DNA of 64,000 nt from Orbilia blumenaviensis (lineage: Eukaryota > Ascomycota > Orbiliomycetes > Orbiliales > Orbiliaceae), in the NCBI GenBank assembly GCA_036872755.1, contig JAVHNS010000005.1:1054001-1118000 (forward strand), read 5' to 3'. Shown here in pieces: positions 47,492 to 59,356 of this stretch. The notes below the pieces were generated by a model. That model was not told the DNA's origin, made no database searches, and saw only the letters and a program-made list of their open reading frames with translations. The position numbers and the translations under genes are program-made. How positions within the stretch are numbered: the stretch's first letter is position 1; every line of letters starts with the position of its first letter.

Positions 47492-50126
47492 ATGCCTGGG
47501 CCTGCCCAGAAACGAGTGTATTAGTCGCGACGAAACAGTCGAGCCTGCGATGCCTGCCGGTCCCGTAGAACTAAAGTCAGTAATTGCAGTCCGCTAGCAA
47601 ATATACAACGCCCGCGTATATTTTTACTGTTCTAGCTACTGTTTCTTTTATATTAAAGTTGGCTTTACCTTAGTGTGACGCCCCTGCTGTAGGAGTATGC
47701 GGTCCTTGTACTTCATGTGCATCTGCATCACTGCTCTGCAAATTCACAGAATTTGCGGATGGGAAAAAGAGAATAGGACCTGCCAGGCAAGAGCCCTTAC
47801 TCGCTAAGAGAACTTAAAGTTTGCTATCTCAAATCAAATACTGATAGATAGTATAGACGCCTGCGTATGCTTGAAAAAACGATAGAGGAGCTGAACGAGA
47901 AGCTGAGAGTTGCAGAATTGAAAATACAAAGTCCGTCAACTGAAATTAAGAATTACTCGCCGTCTAACCGATCACCTCGTTCTCCTACCCCGCAAAGGCC
48001 ACGAAAATTGCTTTCTAGCAGCGGCGATAGCATTTTATCTGGAAAAACTTCTACATTGGGGTTCATGGAATCGGTCCAAGGGTACATGGATGGACTAGGT
48101 TATGATACATCGCTTTTGGATGCGCGAGGGCTTTCTGAATCGGGTCCATATCCTTCAAGTCCCTTCTGTCAAGCGGAAAGCTTGCAAATAAGAGATCTTC
48201 GTGCTCTTTTGCCTATTAAGGAAAAAGGCGACAAGCTCCTTGCCATATTTCATCAATACCTTATGAGGTTTGACACACTTAATCCATGTTTTTAGTGTCT
48301 CAACCGTTGGTCCAGGGTAAAAGGATTCTGACACTAGCACCTCTAAACCCATAGTTATGCGCCGGTTATGTACTGGCCAGTCGTCCGGAAAAGGTTTGAG
48401 CGCGCTTATGACGCCCCCGTATTTTATGATGACCAACCATCTGTAACCGGGATATTTTGTGTCTTAATGGCGATCAATGCATATGCAATTATCTGCTCAG
48501 ATGACTCCGAAGTGTTCGAAGTTCCTAATTATAGTGCAAAGTAAGACCATAACACTGTGTTGATATCGCCGTAACCCAGTTTAAGTCTTTCATGTCGCTA
48601 ACTCTCTTTACACGATGGTAGGCGAGGTTGGTATTTTTTGGAATTTGCTAAAAACTTCCACGACTTACACCGACCTAGTCACTCTCTTTTCGACGTTGAA
48701 GGTAGTATTCCCCTTTTCCCGTTTGCGGATAATGCGCATAAGCTTCTGTGTTAACATTATACTCCCTAATACTAGTACTAATAACGATGGCTATATATCT
48801 GGAAACCGTGGCATTGCCGTATCCATTACGTTGGACGTTAGAGTATGTAGCCAAAGTTTGCAAAGATTTAGGGCTCCACCGCAAATTGCCTGATGGTAAA
48901 TCTAAGCTGGGCTCCGCTGAGCTCGAACATCGGTCAAGGATGTTCTGGTCTGTTTTTCTATTAGATCAGAAATTGGCGTTACAGTTTGGAACCACCCCCA
49001 TATACAGGTCGGAGGAGGTTGAAATTGACGAACCCGGCAAGAACGATATGACCGACTTGATCAGCGAGGGCTCGGCCCTTGCGATTTCAGGGACTCCCCA
49101 AAGTATAATGCTCATGCAAAGTCTGATTGCGATTTCACGGTTTATCGGGCCCATTTCTCGCCTAAATCCTCAATCAAATAACGCCGAGTGCCAAATGAAC
49201 CATATTGAGCAACAGCTGGATGACCTGGAAAACGATTTCCCGCAACATATTTTGGCTTGGAAAAATTCGGATCCATTGGACCCAGTTCTGTTGGATGGTA
49301 TGGCACCTTCCTGTTATTGGCTTTGGGTGCTGATCTTCTAATAGGGTGAAATGCTGACCGGGTATACACTTATAGCGGCTCTACTTGCTATGGTAACAAG
49401 ACTTTCGCTCTACCGGTTTTTTACAGACGCTGGGCTTAGCCCTGGTTTTAGAGCTCGTTGCTTTATACAGTGCACGGAAGTCGCAAAAGCTACCGTACAT
49501 CTGCTTCGTCGGGCTATTAAATTTCCGGATCGGGACAAAAGCTTTCAGCTTCGGCAGAGCGGATTAACTTATCAGCACATATTCAAAACATCAACTATCC
49601 TGCTTCTGGCAGCTACAATATTTCCCAAGCCGGTTGATACTAGCTCTGAGTTACGGACTTGCGTTGGCGTCCTTCAGGTCGCAGCCCCAGCGAAGCCTTT
49701 TGTTGTCCAAAGCCTCAATACTCTCGATAAAATTAGTGAGATATTGAAGCAAAGACCTGTTACAGAATTGTGGCAAGCATTGAATCCCGATTCTACAACA
49801 ATACAACGGCAAATTATCGGTAACATAGCGAACCCGCCTTCCGAGGTACCTTTCTTCCCTCCCGTGGTCCCTGTTACTACGACTATGCCAGCAAATGCAC
49901 CTATTTTAGGCTCACAAGTCACGGGGTGGCAGCAAAGTCCAGTGACTATATCGTCTTGCGATATCTTTCCCCCACCCAGAATGAGTCCCCTCTTAGGCCT
50001 GATTATAAATTTCCGAATCTCGCATCGTCAGATCCCGCAACAGAAACAAACACCTGGCTGAACCAGGTCGATCCTTCTTCATGGGCATTGGTGCGGACCG
50101 TTTTCCAGTCTGGAGAATTCCTGTAA
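47492..50126 (+). CDS. Zn2Cys6 regulator of the borosin locus (N-terminal TAG)
   Basis: Exons 47525-47575, 47674-47786, 47857-48267, 48355-48540, 48622-48701, 48776-49297, 49376-49917 and 49980-50126 join in frame to 683 residues. The zinc cluster is complete once intron 47576-47673 is removed: RACDACRSRRTK joined to CDAPAVGVCGPCTSCASASLLC. A coiled coil follows (LEKTIEELNEKLRVAEL), then the fungal-specific domain (EYVAKVCKDLGLHRK; RSRMFWSVFLLDQKLALQFG). The intron at 47787-47856 fits only as GC-AG (CAG/GCAAGA). The natural start, ATG 47492 (MPGPAQKRVY), is in frame with the zinc cluster but separated from it by a TAG at 47522-47524. Either there is an unseen upstream exon whose acceptor is that TAG, or the copy carries a nonsense mutation. 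Probable activator of the genes that follow. Confidence 0.78.
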
Positions 50127-51474
50127 ATTTGCCATTCCCATTCAAAGACATCCTGTATCAATATCATTACAAGCTTTCTGCGTCTATTCTTCATCCACGA
50201 TTAATTCTACGTGTGATCTGGACATAATTTTGGCTTTTAGCATTGAGTCCCTCTTCTCTTTTTGCTTGTGTATTTAGGTAGATATAGAATAAACATTGCA
50301 ATAACTAGCGAGATTCTGAGAAAATGAATTGAATTTATAGCAGTTGTAGACGAATTTGAGGCGGTTAGGTCCAGATGGACTGTCAATCGATTCCGTAGTA
50401 CCCGAATACGGCCTACTAGGCTACGCGGTAATGGAAATATATTAGGTAGGCCTTCTAGAAACTTTCCAAAATACGAAGGTCGAATTATATCTGAGCATCT
50501 ACGTCATTTTATCTTATTCTGGCACGTTATTTGATGTTTGAAACCACAACGAAAAGTTATTATCCTAAATATGAACCGCCGAGATTTCCACTATAAGGAA
50601 GCTGGATATTTTGGGGATTTTCGACTGAATCTTTAACGACGGGAGTCCGGACAATGGATTAAAAAGCCTATGGGTCGCGATTTATTGCGATCGCCATATC
50701 CACACTCTCCAGCTTGCTGCCGAGCCGATATAGATAAGATTATTGAGGTTTAAAAGGTTGGTTCTGGGACGGCGCATACGTAGGACATTGATTCTCTAAC
50801 CAAATACATCCAAATATTACCCCAAAAGATCGTAGGGCCTGAAAGTATTCATGCGCATTCTAATAATTCTATGCAAAGCCAAGATATATAAGCCTGAAAG
50901 AAAAGACAGGATCTGCAGGAGAAACATAGTAAATGCATATTTATCAGATTGTCATTAGTAATTCGGCCAAACCGCTAATAGAGGAGCGATGGTATATCCA
51001 TATCGCCCTTAACCGCGTTAAGTTGCTGGTAACATACATGCATGCGGCTTGCAAAATCGTGCTGCCGAGCACTATGTTACACATGATTGTCGAAACCCAG
51101 TTCAGGCATGGAGGAGGAGAGCTGAATCAGAAAGTTGAGCCTAGAACAACCCAACGGATTGCGTAGTTAAATTGTTCGTGAGGTCACAATTGATGCAACA
51201 ATATGTTTTGCCCCTCCATTACAAATTTCCAACGAGGCCTTTATATAAGCCCCTGGGGGCAGTTTAAACTACATTTCGCTTTTATTTAATTTTCAATCTT
51301 TGCAAAAAGTAGTTTCTCTATCGTGGGAGCCTGGTTTTGCATTGCGGGAAGAATAAATCTTGCGCCAGCCGACTTTCTCAATTCTACGATCAGTTCGCGT
51401 TCCAAGTCGACAAGTACACCTGAACCAAATCCTGATCGAGCCTTTTAATATCAAAAACACGCGTAGGATTAATA
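50127..51474. other. Intergenic, no gene supported
   Basis: No supported gene. A TATA-like stretch at about 51240-51246 (TTATATAA) precedes the MFS gene by about 230 bases and may be part of its promoter. Confidence 0.45.
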
Positions 51475-53257
51475 ATGGCGGTAGAGAGTGAGCAAAATAA
51501 CGAAACGTCACCGCTACTTGGAAAGACTCGTATTTCGAGGAAGCCACGCCTACCTCTCGGACAGCTGGGCATATTAGGTAAGCATCTACTCTAAATCTCG
51601 TCGTAATTGGGGCTACAAGAAAACTCTTGTTACGAGGTATCTTTGGGTGGTATTATTATCTGGTTAATACGGAAATTAAATTCGATCTAGCATTATGCCG
51701 TCTGGCTGATCCGATATGCTTGACAAGTGTCTTCTCCTATCTCCCCCAGATGATAAGAAGTTTCGGGGTTGCTGAAGATAACATTGGGTTCTGGGCAGGT
51801 AAGTGGCCCTAGTACTGTATGTCGTTTTAAGGGCGTGAGAGTGTCGTAATTTTAACAAACCTTCTATCCTAGGGGTTATATCTGCATCTCTTGCTTTATG
51901 TCAGTTTCTGACTGGAGTGGTATGGGGTCGCCTCAGTGATAAAATCGGTCGTAGGTCCTTCATCCCCTGAAATGCAATCGTAATAGCAACTTACTATGAT
52001 GAGGCTTTAGGAAAGCCATCCATTCTCATTGGTCTCGCCATGATGGCTGCGAGTACCATAGCCTTCGGGTTTTCCACAAGTATCCCCATGGCGATCGTTT
52101 CACGATGCTGCATAGGACTTACCGGGAATATTGGTATTTTACGGACAGTGGTCGCAGAACTCGTCCCTGACCCGGATTTGAAGCTCCAAGCGCTTGGTCT
52201 TCTACCTTTGGCGTGGAACATCGGCACTATAAGCGGACCTGCACTGGGTGGGTTCCTTAGCGAGCCGGCGCGGAAGTATCCGGGCCTATTCCCCTCCGAC
52301 AGTTTCTTCGATAGAAACCCCTGGGCACTTCCAAACATTCTTCTAGGAGCAATGATCTTTATAGGGTGTTTACTAGCTTTTCTATTTCTCGATGAAACTC
52401 TAGAAGGTCGGAGAATGAAGTACGACTCAGGCAGAGAGGTTGGAAAGAAGATCGAATTACTTATCGGTCTCAATCTCTCGAAATGTGAGGTTCCATCGAG
52501 GAATGCGTGCACCAACGACATAGAGAACCACCCTAAGCAAGTGGTGGGCGGCTATGTCGCTACATATGCTGATACACCCCCAAGTTGGTCCGAGGTTTTA
52601 ACGCCGCAGTCAAAGTACCTCGTGATTCTAATGTTTTTCGCGGCACTTCATCGCGTCACCGCTGAGCAGTTATTCTCATTATTCTTCGCTACTAGCGTTC
52701 ATTCCACCGAAAACCCTACAAAACTCCCATTTCACCTTCCCGGTGGATATGGGTTCAACAGTTCTCAATTGGGCGCTATATTTGTAGCACTTGGCCTAGT
52801 CGAAATACTCACGCAGATCTTTGTCTACGCACCAATGGCACGAAGATACGGAAACCTGGCATTGTTATCGGTAGCCGCATTGACCGATCCGATACTCTAT
52901 TTTTTCGTTCCATACACACTCGCCTTATACGACAAGCGTGCTGGGCTGGAAGCAAATTGGATATGCTATACAGCTGTCACTGTCATATTATTTCTCTTTT
53001 CTGTGAACAGTGTCTTGGGGCTCAATAGTATTGTAATTTTGGTTACAGATAGCGCTAGCTCGCCAAGAGTACTGGCTACTCTAAACGGGTTTGCAACTAG
53101 CATTACCGCCTTCGGCATAGCTATTGGGCCTAGTACTTTTGGATTGTTGTATAGTATCGGGCAGAAGTCTAGGTGGACTACTATACCATGGGTTGGATTG
53201 ACCATTGTGGCATCAGCGATGTGGATTTGGATCCCGAAGGTGAAGTCAAGAAAATAA
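51475..53257 (+). CDS. MFS efflux transporter
   Basis: Exons 51475-51577, 51691-51798, 51873-51947 and 52011-53257 give 510 residues. The N terminus ETSPLLG...PLPLGQLGIL, then LCRLADPICLTSVFSYLPQMIRSFGV, is typical of fungal drug:proton antiporters related to the plant ZIF-like group. Motif A (GRLSDKIG) follows helix 2. Helix 5 carries GLLPLAWNIGTISGPALGGFL, the antiporter motif C region. About twelve hydrophobic spans can be counted, split by a polar central loop (residues about 260-300). Substrate unknown; export of the locus product is the natural guess. Intron 51948-52010 is phase-correct but drops one Arg of motif A. Using the apparent donor at 51955 keeps GRR but breaks the frame. Confidence 0.85.
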
Positions 53258-55549
53258 GAACTGATTTATAGAGCAGGGATCATTACAGTGGTGAATGAAA
53301 CTCTTAATGAGTAAAGAAACTAGTTACCGCATGGGGAAGTGGCTGATGTATTAGAAGTTTTCTACGATTCAGGTCTCTTGCGTAGCCAACGTAAAGAAAT
53401 TACAGCTTCTCAATTCGGCTCTGAAGCTCTCAAATTACCTCCTAAGTTTGCCAAAAGCCTGCTCGTACGGTAAAAATTCTCACCAAAATAGCTATTCCTC
53501 GGTAGTAGTAAGCTGTATTTATGTAATTAACAAGGCTTGCATATTTTGAAAGCTCCATTGTTTCAGTATTTTCTTTTAACACAGTACAAAACCACGATAG
53601 CTATGATCAATTGATCGTGGAATTTAATCAAAGTTACATATTTCCAAAAGAGCTTTAAATAATTATAAACTAAATTTGTAGGTGGGATACCCTCAGCCTT
53701 ATCAACAGTGCTCCAAATTATCGCAAAGTAAGAACTGTCGTGCCCATGCACTAACGTGGGGCAGATAGCAGTATTAAGCAGTCAGTTGATTCAGCATCAT
53801 GATACGCGTATTTACTTGCAATTGAGAACACTTTAGCCTTTTGTCACTTTTGGAATATCTTTTGTGTTAGCTTTGAATCGGTTCTGGACTAGACGTCGGC
53901 TACAACTAACTGGATATAAATTGGTAGTATATAGACTGCTCTTAGCCCGATCGAATTATCCATACTAAATCGGACCATAGTATGCAGTATCGAAAATTCG
54001 TGATACGACTCAATAGGCCATTGCGAATCAACTCGAGCCTTTTATCAACTGTGTCCAAGTCCGAGACAATCCAAAATTAAAAGGGGGAAACTGGCTTCTA
54101 CACGCCTGTTTCAATCCTGAACGGATAATTTGCGCTTTGAACTCGGTGTAACACGGCGTTCGTAGCGACTCTATGCCGCATAATTGCATATGCAGCCCGT
54201 ATCTCTCCACTTTTGAATCAAGTCGGTGATTTTCTACGCGCTGTACAAACATATCCTATGCGTTCTTATATGAGCAAGATTTCCGTGACCAGCTTTATCA
54301 TTATCGCGAGATATTTGCATCAGGTTTAGATTCATTTGGACGAGATAATTCACAAGAGGAGCTAGTCTCCGAAACCCTGCTCATGTAACAACGGGAGGAA
54401 CAGTTTTGCATATTTGGGTACATATACCGACTGGTGAACCCTGGTCGTGTGGACAATATATTGACACAAACATCAGGATTCATGCTCTTACTGGTTGTTG
54501 GATATGGGTTCAAGTTTTCTAAGCCCCGAGTACAATAGCATTGGGCCAGGGTCCTTACCGGCCCTTCATATGCGTATGCGAACTCCAGGTCACACACGGG
54601 ATCAGTGAGTAACATAGCCATAAGTTCATTCAGCGGTTCTCAGTATAGGTCGTTCTCAGATAGATATCACAGCTTTTAAAGCCGATATGCCACAGGCATT
54701 TTTCTTCCATCGATTTATAAGTAGCACAGCGTAGTTTCACAGGGTTAATGGTGAAACTGGACGGCAAGTTGCATGCGTCCATACGATTCATTATAATTGT
54801 ACTAACCGAAATTTTAATATTCATATATATTTAAAATGTATCAATGCCGTCTAGGAGGCCGGTCCTATATCGTGTAGCCCTGGCTTCATATTTGTCCCTG
54901 ATTAGCTGCCTGTTTGATTCACGGATTATGATATCTACAAGAGAAGTGCCAGCTCGACCAATCAATTTGAGGTGGTTACAGTCTAGACTAGGGTTTGCAA
55001 TTACCTAGATGCCTTCCATGGGGTAAAGAACTCCCTGACTAGATAAGCGGGAGCCGACCGGCTCTATAGCTAACACGCACATGGCTAATGCCTTTGAATA
55101 CTGCTAATAAATTACTTGATAATTTCCAGGGTATCAGAATGCCAATACGTCTCGTTAGCCTAGACCTTGTTTAGGGTGCCTGCATCTATTCATATTCTTG
55201 TAATTATCCTGTAGATCAACTGTACTGCTAGCGCTCTAAGGTTGCCCATGACACATATTAACAGCGATTTGAAATTGTAGAAATCTGAGGATTATCGAGC
55301 TACAAGCATACCCGCGTCAACGGAAATTTTTCTTTTATAATAGAATAGCTTCGGGATCCTCTATATTGATGCTCGGATCTCGTAGCAGTTACAGGCGGTA
55401 CAGCAAAGGAATATATTTGATAGATTCTAAAGATCATTCAGAAAAGAGTCTTTTAACTATATTAGCTTGATGCTTTTTACTACTCAAATACATATCTTTA
55501 GTCAAAGTACTGAGCATATTCGTCGGCTGCTGTAAAAAGATTCACGACA
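53258..55549. other. Intergenic, no gene supported
   Basis: About 2.3 kb of AT-rich DNA with short motif-free frames, lying inside the biosynthetic-type locus between the transporter and the SABATH methyltransferase. Confidence 0.45.
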
Positions 55550-56859
55550 ATGAAGAACAACAATCTAAATCTTTCGGACCTTCGGCAACCTAACACAATT
55601 GCTATGGCAGGTGCCAACAACTACAACGAGAACAGCGGTCAGCAATACCTTGCAATGGGGGCCAGCCTCCCTTTGTTGGAAGGTCTCGAGTTTGGTATGT
55701 TTAAATATTTCATCAATCCTCTGGAACTATATACGCTCTATACATTATACAGAGGCCATGGTTTTCATCAGTATTCAAGATTTCCGTTGAGAAAGCGCAA
55801 CGTTTAACTAACTGAATTGAATCACAGGTCTCAATGCTACTTTCGTGGACTACGGCTGCTCACAAGGCGCCGCTAGGTAGGATTCCCGCCTCTTTCATAA
55901 CAGCAAATATCTATTTCAGTTAACACGGATTAAATTTTGAATACAGTGTAGCAGTGATGCAACACCTAGTTGCACGGCTTCGCCCTCATTCCGTGGCAAC
56001 CCTTGTGTTCAATGATCTCCCTTCTAATGACTTCGATAGTCTAATAAAATTACTTCCAAAAATAAGACCAACGGAACCAACTGCTAAAATCTACCCATGT
56101 ATCATTCCGAGCTCCTTTTATAATTCTGTCATGCCTCCCGACAGTGTCGATCTTGGGTTTGCTCTATCAAGCATTCACTGGATGCGCCAAATGCCGGAAC
56201 CAAAATTGGACACGCAAAGCTTTGAGGAATATCTTCGCGTACGTGAGATACACAATTTAGCAGCTGCACACAAGGACCTGGTCGAATTTTTGGACTTGCG
56301 AGGTCAGGAGATCAAACAGGGCGGAAAGTTGATCGTTGCCGTTCCGTGTCCATGCGTAGACGATAATGACGGGAGAATTACTGGCAATGGGAAACTACGT
56401 AGAGCGTTGTTTAGAGGTATGGAAATTTTGATAAGCCAAGGGAGGTTGCCAACCAATGCCACAGCAAGAATCTTACCCCCAACTCACGTTCACACAGAAC
56501 AGTCATTCCTTGCTGCATTGAATGAAACGAAAACCGCCTGGAAAATTGAAAAGGTTTATAGCCGGGTGATCCCTCATCAAGCCTATCCTGCCATGTTGGA
56601 GGCACAAAATAAAACACAAGATCCTGAAATAAAGAAAATACACGGGAAGGAATATGCAAGCAAGATGGTGGACTTTATTTCAGCAGTCTTCAAGCCGTTC
56701 ATGCAAGCGTGGTGGATTGAACAAGGGCTTGACCGAGAGATCAGCGAACAAGTTTTCCTGGAGTGCGCAGAGTTGGCGAAAATTGATTTTGTCAACGGCG
56801 GAGGCGTAAATTACCCGGTTGCGCAGGACTATGTATTTATACGGCTACTTAGATGCTAG
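55550..56859 (+). CDS. SABATH-type SAM-dependent methyltransferase
   Basis: Exons 55550-55694, 55828-55876 and 55947-56859 join to 368 residues, normal for the family. Residues about 70-80, created by splicing, read FVDYGCSQGAAS, the S-adenosylmethionine motif I. Then come VAVMQHLVARLRP, VFNDLPSNDFDSLIKLL and the hallmark FALSSIHWMRQMP, which in SABATH enzymes lines the acceptor pocket. SABATH enzymes form methyl esters or N-methyl groups on small carboxylic acids or heterocycles (salicylate, jasmonate and benzoate in plants); fungal members are poorly characterised. It lies 606 bases upstream of and co-oriented with the borosin gene, so methylation of a peptide C terminus or of a building block is plausible but inferred. 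It could also be an unrelated small-molecule enzyme. Confidence 0.88.
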
Positions 56860-57465
56860 TTCATAATGCTTAATCAGACTACAGGCTGATGATATTATAG
56901 TATATTGCGGATAGCCTCATAGAGCTTTTGACTCTTATTCATTGACTGAGGGATACTCCCAAAATTTCATGGTTGCTACCAGCGGTTTTGAAAGCAGTTA
57001 CTGTATCGCGTAATTGTAAATACCATGTAGACGATCTTTAGATGCTTGCCGTGAGCTGCATCAAAATGCAAGGCTTAACAATAAATTCAGCTAGTTATAT
57101 ATGCATCTATTAGAATAGTGGTTATGAGAAGTTCGGTAAACAAGGCTAGAAAGCACTTTACGTTATTATTGTTGCAAGGCCTATACATCACATTCTCAAA
57201 TTACACGACTGCACCCCCCTGAAACGGGTGTCCGTAATTACCTAGACCATGCCTTCTTAGAAATTTTGCTGCCTTATAAGAGCCACTCTGTAGTGTTTCC
57301 AACCCTCTTTTATGGAAGAGATGCTGGCTACACACATTTCAGAGTCTCTGTCCATGCGCACGATTCCCTCCGGAAACCAAGACCAAACCTTTAATTTGAC
57401 CTCTTTAAACTTCCCCTATTTTACATTGCATTGAAGTTCTGTAGCTGTTATTGGCCTCGCAAATA
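56860..57465. other. Intergenic, promoter of borosin gene
   Basis: 606 bases between two co-oriented genes. It should hold the SABATH gene's 3' end and the borosin promoter. A C-rich run (GACTGCACCCCCC) at about 57208-57220 is the only conspicuous element; no operator is asserted. Confidence 0.45.
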
Positions 57466-58808
57466 ATGGCTAAAACCGGTAGTTTGATACTTGTCGGCAC
57501 AGGAGTCAAATCTCTTTGTCAGTTGACTTTGGAGGCAATCCAAGAATTGGAGAGAGCGGATATTATCTATTATGCGGTGCGGGATGCCACGCTGGAAGGA
57601 TTTATTAAAAAGAAAAATCATAGGGCAGTGGATTTATATCAATACTTTATCAATGATGAACAGATTCCCGAATCCGATCTTTACATACAAATATCTGAGG
57701 TTAGATTTTATTTTATCTCCTCCGCTGACGCCTCATTAACGGTATCTGTAACTGAATGTCTAGGTGATACTGGGAGACGTTAGAAAAGGTCTATACGTTG
57801 TTGGTGCTTTTTTCGGACATCCTGGGCTCTTTATGAGTTCCAATCGACGGGCATTGGCGATTGCCCAGGCCGAGGGATACATGGCAAAGATGCTACCTGG
57901 AATTTCTGTTGACGACTGCCTGTTGGCAGATCTCGGTATTGATCCATCATTTGTAGGGTGCCTGACGTGTGAGGCTTGGGATTTCCTAATTCATGACCAC
58001 GTCGGCTTACTCTCACGGCATGTTATCATGTACGAAATCGGCTATTTAAAACCCTCCGGCAAGAGTATTAAAGTCCGTTCTAATATCACCCCACGCGGTT
58101 CTTACATAATGCATTGAATCGTGCTAATTTCAAGGATTGCGATGTATTTAGATAGACTACTACCAGATTTTGGTCGCGAAGCTTCAGGAGATATATGGGG
58201 ATTTGCACCCACTCGTCAACTACACAGCAGCTACTTCACCACTGATGCAACCCGTTATAGAGCATTTCACCGTCGGCGATCTTTTTAAGCCAGATATTCG
58301 CAAACGAGTAACTTCAGCTTCTACGTTGTACTTCCCACCAAAAGATGCACTTCAGTTGAATAAATTCGCCAACCAGCTTCTGGACCAGGGAGTTATTACT
58401 AAAGAGCAATTACAGCATGCCATGTTTCCAGGAAGACCATTGTACCAACTAGCTGGCGGAGCCCTGCCACCAGAAGCGTATTCTGATCACGCCCAGAGGG
58501 TCGTCGCCACCCTCACGGACCATAAAGCTTCTCCTCGATGCCCAGTGTACCGTGCCTCTTCCACTATGCAGGCAACACTAGAGGAAATTTATCTCAAGAG
58601 TCAACTCCGGGAAAAATATCTGATATCTCCGGCTTCATTCGCCGAACTTTTGGATTCTAGTCTCGAAGATACAGAAAGAATGGCACTAGCATCAGGAAAT
58701 TATGTTGAAATTGAAGCTGCCATGAAGAGTGGCGATTTGGATGAGGTATGCTATGCTCTAGTGAAATTGGTGCTTGCCCTACAGCTAACGGTTCTTGATT
58801 ACTCATAG
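57466..58808 (+). CDS. Borosin-type peptide alpha-N-methyltransferase/precursor
   Basis: Exons 57466-57699, 57764-58072 and 58152-58808 give 399 residues, close to fungal OphMA proteins. Such proteins are tetrapyrrole-methylase-fold enzymes that N-methylate the peptide backbone of their own C-terminal tail. Landmarks: SAM-binding GSLILVGTGV (residues 5-14), VDLYQYF (55-61), VRKGLYVVGAFFGHPGLF (84-101), MLPGISVDDCLLADLGIDP and PLVNYTAATSPLMQPVIEHFTVGDLF. A clasp-like helical region ends SGNYVEIEAAMKSGDLDE (residue 379). Read through, a Val/Leu-rich tail (VKLVLALQLTVL within residues 380-399) follows, placed like a borosin core with a short follower. But 58746-58808 also looks like an intron (GTATGC donor, CTAAC, TAG). 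Splicing to 58809 ends the protein at AIRK; splicing to 58846 gives a 445-residue form ending at 59046. Tyr61 and Tyr95 equivalents are Phe. Product unknown. Confidence 0.87.
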
Positions 58809-59046
58809 GCTATCCGGAAATGAATTTGAAGGGTATTTCCTGCAGGGTGATTTTTTATTGAATACAGCTGCTACGCCCCCGGCCCTATGGTATAATTTCC
58901 CCCCACATCCTTGTTTCAAGGCAGCCCTGGTCTGGTGGACACGCAAACCCTATTTTTTAGCGGTAATCATAGACTTGAGTACAAAACACATTACTCTGAC
59001 GACTAATATGAGATATCGAATTGTCTGGGATATATTCTTCCAATAA

Positions 59047-59356
59047 ATGAGCAAAATGTCACAAATGCCTTGGGGATCAATGAAGTATTGTATTAGTATT
59101 GTAACTTGTATCAAGATTAGAGCGGTATGATAGTTGTAAACAACGTATAAACACGATATTGTAACCATAATGCCTCTACGTAACCGAATTGAAACGATAT
59201 CAAAACATATGTGATGTTTTAGCATAGTATCTAAGGGTACGTAGTCTCAGACCACCACGTTCATAATTTGGAGACCCTTTACTAATTAAAAGGCTGCTAG
59301 CCCATAACTATCACTAGTCTGGCGGCCACTCTACTATCAACGCAGGTGATAACGCC
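59047..59356. other. Convergent intergenic after borosin gene
   Basis: Separates the plus-strand borosin gene (longest possible 3' end 59046) from the minus-strand acetyltransferase. Nothing recognised. Confidence 0.5.

Noticed and set aside
48261..48360. Apparent frameshift in the locus regulator at a T-run after NPCF
   Set aside because: An 87-nt GT-AG intron at 48268-48354 joins the flanking frames in phase and gives an acceptable fungal-specific-domain sequence, so no lesion is needed.
48700..48780. Second apparent frameshift in the regulator before LTLYSLIL
   Set aside because: Intron 48702-48775 joins FDVE to VLITMAIYLETV in phase, matching the family.
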